The notes below the pieces were generated by a model that saw only the letters and a list, made by a program, of their open reading frames with translations, searched no databases and was not told the origin of the DNA. From contig NZ_JAGGMZ010000001.1 of the NCBI RefSeq assembly GCF_017875735.1, positions 1,488,001 to 1,552,000 on the forward strand: 64,000 nucleotides of DNA, read 5' to 3'. Each line of letters begins with the position of its first letter. The stretch's first letter is position 1. Position numbers and translations under genes: made by a program. Source of the stretch: Arthrobacter sp. CAN_C5 (GTDB taxonomy: Bacteria > Actinomycetota > Actinomycetes > Actinomycetales > Micrococcaceae). Shown in pieces: positions 21,862-30,019 of this stretch.

Positions 21862-22788
21862 TCACTTCCCGAGGGCGTGGATCCGCCAGTTCACCGAGTG
21901 GCTTATCCCCGGCGCCAGGACCAAAAGATTGGTTCCGGAGTTGAACGCGTCCGGTGGGCAGGTCATCGGCTCGACGGCGATGCTTCCGCGGCTTTCCGGC
22001 GGATTCCCCGGCAGGTCGCCGGTGTGGACCTGGACCCACGGGCAGTCCCTGCCGAAGGAGACGGCCGCGCCGTTTCCGTCAGCGCCGGTGACGCTGACCG
22101 TCGCGACGTCGTCGGCGTACCCGACGTCGGTGAACGCGTGGTCAAGGAACGCCGTCCCGATCCGGGTGGGCGAGCGGAAGTCGAAGTCCCCGGTGACAGC
22201 GGCCAGTGAGGTGGGAATCAGCCGGTCCTCGGTCACCTCCAACACGGTGTCGGCGGGCAGAGTGAGGGTCCACTCATCCACGGGGCCGTCCCCGGCGACC
22301 AGGTAGGGGTGGGGTCCCACGCCGTAGGGGGCGGCGTCGGGCCCGGTGTTGACGCTGGTCACGGTGGTGGTCAGGCCGTCGTCGTCGAGTGAGTACTGCA
22401 CCTCGACGGAGAGCCGGAACGGGTAGCCCTTCTGCGGCACGACGGTCGCCCGGAGCCGGACCGAAGCCTCGCTGTGCTCCACCGTTTGCCACTCGTCCCA
22501 GGCGAGGAGCCCGTGCAGGGCGTGGCCCCGCTCGGGTTCGGTCAGGCTGAGCTGATGGGTGGTCCCGTTGAAGTCGTAGGTGCCGTCCACTACCCGGTTG
22601 GGCCACGGAACCAGGAGCGCGCCCCGGTACTGGGGGCGGATTTCGTCGGCGTCGTAGTGCCGGGTGAGGTGGCGTCCGGCGTAGCGGAGTTCACGCAGCG
22701 AGGCGCCCACGCTGGCGACGACGGCGGTGTAGTCGCCGTGCCGCAGGATGTGCTGGCGTCCGGACAGGGGAGTGGTGTGGTCCATCAT
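21862..22788 (-). CDS. Aldose 1-epimerase family protein
   Basis: 308 aa. Galactose-mutarotase fold: PWPNRVVDGTYDFNG, GHALHGLLAWDEW (catalytic His region), GPHPYLVAG (second His) and a late Glu in GSIAVEPMTCPPDAFNSG, all expected for aldose 1-epimerase. Two adjacent ATG codons (22788, 22785) overlap the DUF3515 stop; either may be the start. Interconverts sugar anomers in the cytoplasm. Confidence 0.88.
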   Translation of the reverse strand: MMDHTTPLSGRQHILRHGDYTAVVASVGASLRELRYAGRHLTRHYDADEIRPQYRGALLVPWPNRVVDGTYDFNGTTHQLSLTEPERGHALHGLLAWDEWQTVEHSEASVRLRATVVPQKGYPFRLSVEVQYSLDDDGLTTTVTSVNTGPDAAPYGVGPHPYLVAGDGPVDEWTLTLPADTVLEVTEDRLIPTSLAAVTGDFDFRSPTRIGTAFLDHAFTDVGYADDVATVSVTGADGNGAAVSFGRDCPWVQVHTGDLPGNPPESRGSIAVEPMTCPPDAFNSGTNLLVLAPGISHSVNWRIHALGK

Positions 22789-23264
22789 GACCCTTCGGTG
22801 GGGAGTTCGAGTTCGTCGTTGAGGCTCAGGCATTCGGAGTCCTGAGCAACCACCGACACTGCAGTGCCCAGATCCACCAGGATGGTGCTCGACGCCACCT
22901 CGTTCGGGTCAAACAGGATTTCCACCGCAGGGTCGCGTCCGTAGGTGGTGGCGCGCCACACCTCAGCCTCTTCCTGGATGATCCAGTCGATGCCGTTCAC
23001 GGAGGCGCAGGCGTCGGTGGTGGGACCAGGCACAGCGACGCCGCAGCGCAGCACCACCTGGGACGGGTCTCCCCAGGCGGCGGTCGCCTGGCTGTCGGTT
23101 TCCCGCAGCTCGTTCTCGGCGACAACGTCCGGCAGGGACACCATCACCGAGGCGCATTCGGGGTTCGCGGCATCCGGGGCTGCCTCCACCCCAACGATCG
23201 GCGAGCAGGCGGTTATGCCCAGAACGACGACGGCAAGCGGGGGGAGGAGTAAGGAGGCACGCAT
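22785..23264 (-). CDS. DUF3515 family lipoprotein
   Basis: 159 aa with a signal peptide and lipobox (LGITAC, Cys20). Four further Cys are spread over the body (CASV, RCGV, DACASV, SECLSL), possibly disulfide-forming outside the cell. Matches DUF3515, an actinobacterial family usually found between the D-Ala-D-Ala ligase gene and thiL. Here thiL lies about 21 kb away, beyond the glycan locus. Confidence 0.8.
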   Translation of the reverse strand: MRASLLLPPLAVVVLGITACSPIVGVEAAPDAANPECASVMVSLPDVVAENELRETDSQATAAWGDPSQVVLRCGVAVPGPTTDACASVNGIDWIIQEEAEVWRATTYGRDPAVEILFDPNEVASSTILVDLGTAVSVVAQDSECLSLNDELELPTEGS

Positions 23265-23374
23265 GGTGCCAGCTTAGTAGCCGTGGGAAGGTGAATCGCA
23301 GCAACGGTTCCCAGCGTCCTCCCACGGTTGAAGGTTAGGATAGGAAGCTGTCTCATGTCAGGGGAAAATCCGTC

Positions 23375-24409
23375 GTGTCAAATTATCTTGAAGACCCCGT
23401 CGAACCGAAGGCCCGAAAGAGGCGCCCGGGGCGCCTTGTTCTCTTTTCGGCGCTCGCGCTGGTGCTGGTGGCCGGCCTCGTTGCTGGTGGATACCTGTTC
23501 AATCTCGCGAACACGTATAACTCGCAGACCGACACCATTGCCGAGGTGTTCCCTGAAGGCACCGACCGTCCCACCCGGGCCGCTGAGGCCGAGGGAGCAC
23601 TGAATATTCTCCTGCTGGGCAGCGACGAGAACGGCGGCAGCGGCGAGACCGAGAACCTGCCCGGGGTCCCCAACGAGGGGCGCTCCGACACCATGATGCT
23701 CATGCACCTTCCCGCTGACCGGGAGGGTGTGTACGTCATGTCGATCATGCGGGACACCTGGACCGAGATTCCCGGCTACGGCGAGCACAAGATCAATGCC
23801 GCTACCGCGTTTGGCGGGGTGCCGCTTCTGGTTCAGACGGTCGAAGGGCTGTTTGACGCACCGATCGACCACGTCGCCATCATTGACTTCGAGGGTTTCA
23901 CCGGTCTCACTGACGCGCTGGGGGGAGTGGAAGTGGATAACGAGATCGCGTTCCAGTCCCGCGGGGCCGACGGCGAATTCTTCGCCGAGGGTCCCATCAC
24001 CCTGCAGGGCGAATCGGCGTTGAAGTTTGTCCGGGAACGGTACGCCTTCACGGACGGTGACTATCAGCGGGTGAAGAACCAGCAGCTTTTCATCAAGGCG
24101 ATCATGGGTAAGTTCCTCACCGCCGAGACCCTGTCGAACCCGCTGAAGATCAACGAAATTGTCGGCCAGGTTTCGCCGTATCTCAGCGTCGACGAAGGTC
24201 TTGACGCCTCCGCTGCCGGCAGCCTGGCGCTGTCACTGCGGAATGTCCGCAGCAATGACGTGGAGTTCTTCACCCTGCCAAACCAGGGCATCGGCACGTC
24301 TGCTGATGGGCAATCCATCATCGTGAAGGACGACGCCGCCATCGCCGAGATCGCTGAAGCGCTGGATGCCGACACGCTGAGCGACTACGTCGAAACCGCT
24401 GCCCAGTAG
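23375..24409 (+). CDS. LytR-CpsA-Psr (LCP) family protein
   Basis: 344 aa, GTG start with AGGGGAAAA upstream. Short basic cytoplasmic N-terminus, one membrane segment (about 21-43), then the LCP domain (about 75-260): ILLLGSDENG, RSDTMMLMHLP, VYVMSIMRDTWTEIPGYG, KINAATAFGG, DALGGVEVD, ALKFVRERY. The conserved Asp and Arg residues are present. LCP proteins transfer lipid-linked glycans (teichoic acid, arabinogalactan, capsule) to peptidoglycan; it fits as the ligase for the polymer of the downstream locus (inference). Confidence 0.9.
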   Translation: MSNYLEDPVEPKARKRRPGRLVLFSALALVLVAGLVAGGYLFNLANTYNSQTDTIAEVFPEGTDRPTRAAEAEGALNILLLGSDENGGSGETENLPGVPNEGRSDTMMLMHLPADREGVYVMSIMRDTWTEIPGYGEHKINAATAFGGVPLLVQTVEGLFDAPIDHVAIIDFEGFTGLTDALGGVEVDNEIAFQSRGADGEFFAEGPITLQGESALKFVRERYAFTDGDYQRVKNQQLFIKAIMGKFLTAETLSNPLKINEIVGQVSPYLSVDEGLDASAAGSLALSLRNVRSNDVEFFTLPNQGIGTSADGQSIIVKDDAAIAEIAEALDADTLSDYVETAAQ

Positions 24410-24453
24410 TACTGCCTGCTCTTTCAAGGCCCGCCGAAGTAGAATAAGGACCC

Positions 24454-25191
24454 ATGAAATTATTGATGCGCCGCGCTCTCGCTGGCTTGACGGTCGGCGC
24501 GCTCTGCGTGGGCCTCGGTGCGGGAGTGGCTGCGGCTACCGAAACGCCAACGCCTGGCCTATCGCCCAGCCCCTCTCCGACGCCAGCGCCGCAGCCTCAG
24601 CCAGGTCCGGTTCCCGCCCCGCCGCCTGCACCGGCCCCCGCTCCAGCGCCGGCTCCGGCGCCGCCGCCCGCCCCGGAACCGGAACCTGAACCTGCCCAGC
24701 AGGGGCCCGCCATTGACCCGGCGACCGGATTCGAGGTTGACCCGGTCACGGGGTACCCCATCCACCCGCCCACGGGTTTCCTGATCGAACCCGGGACCGG
24801 CAATCTGATCGATCGGGCGACCTTTTTCTATACCGACTTCCGGTGGATCGCCGTCACGGGTGGAGTAGTTGATCTCACTGACACCTTCGAGGCCGAGGAA
24901 ACCCCGGAGCCGGAGGAAACCGAGACGCCGGAGCCGGAAATAACCGAGTCAGCGGAGCCCGAGGAGACCGAAACACCCGAGCCCAGCACGGTGACGCCTA
25001 CCCCTTCCGCCACGCCGGAGCCCACTGAAACCGCAACAGATGTCAGCGAGGCGAGCTCAACCGAGGAAGCCTCAGCGGGCTCAAGCCCACTGACGCGGGG
25101 ACTGGTAATTGCAGGTTTGGTCGGTCTGGGAGTGCTCTACTACGCGAAGCTCCGGGGCGGCAATTCGCCGCGGCCAAAGCCCGAGAAATAG
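24454..25191 (+). CDS. Secreted Pro/Glu-rich protein with C-terminal membrane anchor
   Basis: 245 aa. Signal peptide (1-29, ending VAAAT), a Pro/Ala-rich stretch (30-82), then degenerate repeats of the form xPxTG[FY]x[IV][DEH]P (about 86-118), a conserved-looking ATFFYTDFRWIAVTGG block, a Glu/Pro/Thr-rich stalk (145-205) and a C-terminal membrane segment followed by a short basic tail. There is no LPXTG, so it is membrane-anchored rather than sortase-linked. Function unknown; likely a cell-surface stalk protein. Confidence 0.72.
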   Translation: MKLLMRRALAGLTVGALCVGLGAGVAAATETPTPGLSPSPSPTPAPQPQPGPVPAPPPAPAPAPAPAPAPPPAPEPEPEPAQQGPAIDPATGFEVDPVTGYPIHPPTGFLIEPGTGNLIDRATFFYTDFRWIAVTGGVVDLTDTFEAEETPEPEETETPEPEITESAEPEETETPEPSTVTPTPSATPEPTETATDVSEASSTEEASAGSSPLTRGLVIAGLVGLGVLYYAKLRGGNSPRPKPEK

Positions 25192-25316
25192 ACCCGGGCG
25201 ACAGCGGGATAACTGATGTTCGAGCGCGCTAAAACGACCGTTAGGAGACCTTCGGTCTACACTTGAACCTGATCCTGCTCGACACGAAGCAACCGAGACA
25301 CTTTTGGGGGTGTACG

Positions 25317-26516
25317 TTGCGTATTTTACTCTTGACGCATTCATATGCCCCGGAGCATAGCCCGCCCCAGCGTCGTTGGACGCAGTTCATCCGATCCTTT
25401 CGCGCGGCCGGTTGGGACGTCGACGTCGTCGCACCAGTCGCCCACGCTCCCTTTGGTAAGCGGACACTGCCTCGCAGGCAAGCCGGTCGGCCATTCATGT
25501 GCATGGCCGGCCAACACGGGGAGCGCATTCGGCGGGTCCCTTTTCTCTGGCACCGGAACACCCGGTTAGGTCGACTCAGCAACCACCTTTTTTCGGCGGC
25601 CTGCAGTATCCCTGCTGCTTTCCTGTCGAAACGGCCCGACGTCATCATCGTCACCGTGCCTAGCCTCCCCATCCTTGGCGCAGGGTTTGTGGTCTCGCGA
25701 CTGATGCGTCGGCCCCTTGTCGTTGACATGCGGGACGCCTGGCCGGACATCGCCCGGGATGCCAAATTGGTGCGCAGCGGTGCCAAGGGGATAGTTGAAC
25801 GAATTATTATGGCCATCCAGGAGCGAGCCGAGCTGGTGGTGACTGTGACCCATGGATTCGCCCGGACTCTCCGCCAACGTGGCTTGAAAAATGTTGCAAC
25901 GGTCAGCAACGGTGTTGATCTGCGGGGGCTGGACAAGTTGGCTCCTCCACCCTTGGAAGCGGATCGACTCGAGGTGCTGTACCTCGGGAATCACGGGGAA
26001 AGCCAGATGCTCGACGTGCCCATCCGGGCGGCAGCGCTAGTAGGGGAGCGGATGCGCCTCACCATGGTGGGCAATGGAGTTCAGCGTCCTGAGCTGGTCC
26101 GTTTGGCTCACGAACTGAACGCCCCGGTGGAATTCCATCAGTCCGTTTATGGACCTGCGGTCAGGGAGTACTACAACCGCACCGATAGCTGCATCGTCTC
26201 GCTGCGGGATGACTGGAAGTCTTTTGAGACCACCATCCCGTCCAAGACCTACGAAGTGCTGTCTCTGGGGCGGCACGTCACCGGCATTGTGTTGGGGGAG
26301 GCGCAGAAAATTCTTCAGGATGCCGAGTCCGGGCACATTGTCGCCTGTTCGCCGGAAGACGTTGCGGAGCTCTGGCGGAAGCTGGCCGCTGATCGTTCGC
26401 TGCTCCAGGTCAATGGCGCAGGACGCGCCTGGGTGAAGAACAATGCCGACATTGAGGCGTTGGCCCAAAGCTACATCGATCTTCTGGCTGAGGTTGCTGG
26501 GGGCCCGCACCGGTGA
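25317..26516 (+). CDS. GT4-family glycosyltransferase
   Basis: 399 aa from a TTG at 25317 preceded by a G-rich ribosome site; the product then starts RILLLTHSYAPEHSPPQRRW, the usual beta-strand start of GT4 WbuB-like enzymes. An in-frame upstream start at 25263 is possible. Middle: LVVDMRDAWPDIARDA; donor domain: LEVLYLGNHGESQMLDV, SFETTIPSKTYEVLSLGRHV (the nucleotide-sugar-binding E region). First gene of the polysaccharide locus; its stop overlaps the next start (GTGA). Confidence 0.87.
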   Translation: MRILLLTHSYAPEHSPPQRRWTQFIRSFRAAGWDVDVVAPVAHAPFGKRTLPRRQAGRPFMCMAGQHGERIRRVPFLWHRNTRLGRLSNHLFSAACSIPAAFLSKRPDVIIVTVPSLPILGAGFVVSRLMRRPLVVDMRDAWPDIARDAKLVRSGAKGIVERIIMAIQERAELVVTVTHGFARTLRQRGLKNVATVSNGVDLRGLDKLAPPPLEADRLEVLYLGNHGESQMLDVPIRAAALVGERMRLTMVGNGVQRPELVRLAHELNAPVEFHQSVYGPAVREYYNRTDSCIVSLRDDWKSFETTIPSKTYEVLSLGRHVTGIVLGEAQKILQDAESGHIVACSPEDVAELWRKLAADRSLLQVNGAGRAWVKNNADIEALAQSYIDLLAEVAGGPHR

Positions 26517-28264
26517 AGGTTGGGGCTTTGCTGCGCAATGCGCGATTGTTGGGCGTCACAGCCCTCCGCCATCTGGGCGATGACCCGTTCTTGCTGTTGC
26601 TTCAGGTGTCTCGCCGGTTGCCCAGCGGCGTTGTGCACCGGGCGGCGGGAGCGGCGTCGCTTATAAATCGTGGCCCGGTGACGCAGGCTGTAGCCGCATA
26701 TCTCCGCGGGGAAAGCGGCCGTACCCAGGAAGTGTTGCAGTCGGCATTGGACGCCGGCGGACGGGCTTCAACGGCCATCCGACTGGCCGAGGTGTCGCTC
26801 GCCGCCGGGTATCCGACGATGGCGGACGGATTCCTCATTCGTGCCCAGGCGCCGGGCGCGCCGGATGCCAGCCGGACGGTGGCGCGACGGCGCTGGTACG
26901 ACGGCGACATGAGTGGCGCTGTGGAGGTGCTGGAAGCGGCGGGACGGCCACGCTCGGCGGAGAGGCTTGAGTCGGAGCGTCGGGTCTTTGCCGGCTGGAC
27001 ACCCAGTGTGGCACCGGTAAAGGGCTATGTGCCGCGGGACCGCACGGTGCTGCACGTCCTGACGAACTCACTGCCCCACACCGGTAGCGGCTACGCCCAT
27101 CGGTCTCATTCCATCCTGAAAGCCCAGCACGACGCAGGATGGAATGTGCATGCGGCAACCCGCGTGGGTTATCCCGTGCAGGTGGGAAAACTCTTCGCTG
27201 CCGACCTCGATGTGCTGGAGGGTGTCTCCTATCATCGGGTGTTGCCTTCGACTCTGGCCGAAGGATTTGATGGCAGGCTGCAGCAGCAAGCTGAGGAACT
27301 CCTGGCCCTGGCGCTGCGGATCCGGCCGACCGTTCTACATACCACCACCCACTTTGTGAATGGCCTGGTGGTGCGCGAAGTTGCCCGCGTGTTGGGCATC
27401 CCCTGGGTATATGAGGTACGCGGCCAATTGGCTGACACTTGGGCATCAAGTCGTAGCGATGCCGCAAAGAAGAGCGGACGCTATAGGCTCTTCACTGAAA
27501 GTGAAGCGCAGGTTATGCACAGTGCCAACCTGGTGGTGACGTTGGGTGAGGCTATGAAGCAGGACATCGTGGGCAAGGGAGTAGACCCGCGCAAGATTCT
27601 GTTGTGCCCGAACGCTGTGGGCGATGAGTACCTCGACGAACCGATGGACTCACGGAGCGCCCGTCAGTCACTCGGACTGCCCAGCGACGGCCTGTATGTC
27701 GGCACTGTCAGTAGCATCGTCGACTACGAGGGTCTGGATGACCTTCTGCGGGCGTTCGCCGAATTGGTGGCAGACCTTCCTGGTTTGCGGTGCCTGATCG
27801 TGGGGGATGGGGTGGCTCTACCCTCGCTGAAGACTCTGGCCGAACAACTTGGCGTGAGGGCCCTCGTGACGTTTACCGGCCGAGTGCCTCGTGAGGAAGC
27901 TCGGCTTCATCATCAAGCCATAGATATTTTTGTTGTGCCGCGGAAGGACCTGGAAGTGACCCGAGCGGTGACGCCGTTGAAGCCAGTCGAGGCGATGGCG
28001 TGTGCGCGGACGGTGGTGGCGAGTGACCTTCCCGCCCTTCGCGAGATCGTTTCGGCTGACACCGGGGTGCTGACCGTAGCCGGGGACACAGCGTCCCTGG
28101 TGTCCGGTATCCGTGGGCTCATTGCCGACGGTGGTGCGCGTCTCAAGTCTGAGGCCGCTGCAATGGGTGCCGCAGGTCGCCGGCAGGTGCTGTCGAATCG
28201 GACCTGGGTCGGGAACTCGGCTGCTCTGCTGGACGCTTACCCCGCACTGAGGTGTTCCGCCTGA
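26513..28264 (+). CDS. GT4-family glycosyltransferase with N-terminal helical extension
   Basis: 583 aa, GTG start. Residues 1-165 form an Ala/Leu-rich helical (TPR-like) extension. GT-B fold from about 172: VLHVLTNSLPHTGSGYAHRS, then IPWVYEVRGQLADTWASS, LLCPNAVGDEYL, GTVSSIVDYEGLDDLLRAFA, and TPLKPVEAMACARTVVASDL. Closely related in layout to the first GT4 module of the 1495-aa protein at 33232 (both have the GYxxR start, YEVRG, DYEGL/EYEGL and KPxEAMA signatures). Stop overlaps the next ATG (TGATG). Confidence 0.87.
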   Translation: MKVGALLRNARLLGVTALRHLGDDPFLLLLQVSRRLPSGVVHRAAGAASLINRGPVTQAVAAYLRGESGRTQEVLQSALDAGGRASTAIRLAEVSLAAGYPTMADGFLIRAQAPGAPDASRTVARRRWYDGDMSGAVEVLEAAGRPRSAERLESERRVFAGWTPSVAPVKGYVPRDRTVLHVLTNSLPHTGSGYAHRSHSILKAQHDAGWNVHAATRVGYPVQVGKLFAADLDVLEGVSYHRVLPSTLAEGFDGRLQQQAEELLALALRIRPTVLHTTTHFVNGLVVREVARVLGIPWVYEVRGQLADTWASSRSDAAKKSGRYRLFTESEAQVMHSANLVVTLGEAMKQDIVGKGVDPRKILLCPNAVGDEYLDEPMDSRSARQSLGLPSDGLYVGTVSSIVDYEGLDDLLRAFAELVADLPGLRCLIVGDGVALPSLKTLAEQLGVRALVTFTGRVPREEARLHHQAIDIFVVPRKDLEVTRAVTPLKPVEAMACARTVVASDLPALREIVSADTGVLTVAGDTASLVSGIRGLIADGGARLKSEAAAMGAAGRRQVLSNRTWVGNSAALLDAYPALRCSA

Positions 28265-29148
28265 TGGCAGATTCGAAAGGGAAGAGTCGCGCTAACGTTG
28301 TGCCGACCTCTGTCAACCTTCGCGGTCTGACCAGGGTCGGGGCAAAACCTCCGTTCCTGGACTACCTGGTTGCGCTGTGGGACTACCGACATTTCGTCTT
28401 CTTTGACGCGAAGGCGAACGTTCAGTCGGGCAATAGTCGAGACCGATTGGGCAGCATCTGGCTGATCCTGAACCCGGTGCTCAGCGGGTTGACGTATTAC
28501 CTGATTTTCGGCGTACTCCTCCAGGCCAGCCGCGGCGTAGAGAACTTCATCGGCTACCTCATTATTGGAGTGTTCCTCTTCCAGATGAGCAGCCGCGCCA
28601 TTTCCAATGGCGCCAAAGCCATACGGTCCAACCTTAAAGTTGTCCAGGCATTCAACTTTCCCCGGGCCACCCTGTTGTTATCGGTGAACATGCGCGAACT
28701 ACTCGGCAGTGTGCCGGTTGTTCTAGCGATGTTCCTGCTGATCCTCCTTTTCCCACCCGAGGAACAAATTTCCTGGCTCTGGCTCCTGATTGTTCCCGCC
28801 CTCCTGTTGCAGACAGTGCTCAACCTGGGTGTCGGACTGGTTCTGGCGCGGGTGGTCTCGAAAGTCAACGACATCTCGAACCTGTTGTCGGTTGCCCTCA
28901 GGTTCCTGATGTACGGCTCCTGTGTGATTTTCCCGATAACGCTCTTTGATCAGTTTCCGACTATCAGGGCGATTATCGAGTGGAACCCGATTTATCAGAT
29001 GCTCACCATTGTTCGCCAGTCCGTTCTTTACAACGAACTACCCGCATGGGAGTCATGGGCGATTCTGGCTGCCTGGGCATTGGGCTTCTTGGCAGTGGGA
29101 CTTGTCTATTTCTGGAACGCAGAGGAAACGTACGGCCGTGACCAGTGA
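28264..29148 (+). CDS. Polysaccharide ABC exporter permease (TagG/Wzm-like)
   Basis: 294 aa from ATG 28264. Six membrane segments; the amphipathic N-terminal LWDYRHFVFFDAKANVQSG and GSIWLILNPVLSGLTYYLIFG match the ABC-2 type teichoic acid/O-antigen exporters. With the ATPase at 29138 (11-nt overlap) it forms a Wzm/Wzt-type pair exporting an undecaprenyl-linked glycan completed in the cytoplasm. Confidence 0.9.
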   Translation: MADSKGKSRANVVPTSVNLRGLTRVGAKPPFLDYLVALWDYRHFVFFDAKANVQSGNSRDRLGSIWLILNPVLSGLTYYLIFGVLLQASRGVENFIGYLIIGVFLFQMSSRAISNGAKAIRSNLKVVQAFNFPRATLLLSVNMRELLGSVPVVLAMFLLILLFPPEEQISWLWLLIVPALLLQTVLNLGVGLVLARVVSKVNDISNLLSVALRFLMYGSCVIFPITLFDQFPTIRAIIEWNPIYQMLTIVRQSVLYNELPAWESWAILAAWALGFLAVGLVYFWNAEETYGRDQ

Positions 29149-30019
29149 GATCGAATTCGTGGCCGAGCAACCTGCTGTCGTGGTGGACAAAGTAAGCATG
29201 GTCTACCAGGTCCAAAGCAAACAGCAGGCAGCCCAGAAGGGGCCCCGTCTGCTACGGCCCGTTCGACGGGCCATCGGGCGCGACACCTCCGTAAAGCTCC
29301 AGGCGCTGAAAGAGGTCTCCGTGGTGGTGCACCACGGGGAGTCCGTCGGAATCATAGGGCGCAATGGTTCAGGCAAGAGCACTCTGATGAAGCTCATCAA
29401 CGGGCGCGTACCGCCGTCGTCGGGCGCAGTCTACGCGTCCGCCAGGCCAACGTTACTAGGAGTAAGCGCCGCGTTGGTTCCGGACATCTCAGGGGAACAG
29501 AACATCATGCTGGGGTGCCTGGCCATGGGCATGTCAAAGGCAGATATTGCTAGCAAATACCAGAGCATCGTGGAACTATCCGGACTGGAGGATTCCATTC
29601 ATTTACCCATGAAGACATACTCCTCCGGGATGGGGTCTCGGCTACAGTTCGCCATTGCCACCGCAGTGGATACGGAGATCCTCCTAATCGATGAGGCGCT
29701 GAACACCGGAGATGACCAGTTCAAGGGCCGAACCAAGCAGAGGATGAATGAACTTCTCGCCAACGCCGGTTGTGTGTTTCTCGTGAGCCATAGCCTAGGC
29801 ACCATCAAGGATATGTGTAGCAGGGTGATCTGGCTCGACGAGGGCGAGTTGGTCATGGATGGCAACCCCGATGAAGTGATCAAGTGGTATCGCACCTTCG
29901 TCAAGCACCTCACGGCACGAGATCGGGTGGCTGCCATGAAGACTAAGCGACGTGTGATGTATGACTTGGTAGTGCCCGAGGTGGTTGTCCGGGAAACCGG
30001 CCGAAGGAGCACTGAATGA
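29138..30019 (+). CDS. Polysaccharide ABC exporter ATPase (TagH/Wzt-like)
   Basis: 293 aa from GTG 29138, inside the end of the permease gene; a frame opening at 28946 is an artefact. Walker A GRNGSGKSTLMK, signature YSSGMGSRLQFAIATAV, Walker B TEILLIDEALNTGD, H-loop VSHSLG. The insertion before Walker A (KGPRLLRPVRRAIGRDT) and LVPDISGEQNIMLG are typical of the Wzt/TagH subfamily. No C-terminal glycan-recognition domain beyond about 250, so export is probably not cap-dependent. Confidence 0.9.
   Translation: MTSEIEFVAEQPAVVVDKVSMVYQVQSKQQAAQKGPRLLRPVRRAIGRDTSVKLQALKEVSVVVHHGESVGIIGRNGSGKSTLMKLINGRVPPSSGAVYASARPTLLGVSAALVPDISGEQNIMLGCLAMGMSKADIASKYQSIVELSGLEDSIHLPMKTYSSGMGSRLQFAIATAVDTEILLIDEALNTGDDQFKGRTKQRMNELLANAGCVFLVSHSLGTIKDMCSRVIWLDEGELVMDGNPDEVIKWYRTFVKHLTARDRVAAMKTKRRVMYDLVVPEVVVRETGRRSTE

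Noticed and set aside
25081..25191. Sortase anchor on the Pro/Glu-rich surface protein
   Set aside because: The C-terminus has a membrane segment and basic tail but no LPXTG-type motif.
28946..29137. N-terminal extension of the exporter ATPase
   Set aside because: It lies wholly inside the permease gene; the GTG at 29138 matches family length and the usual overlap.
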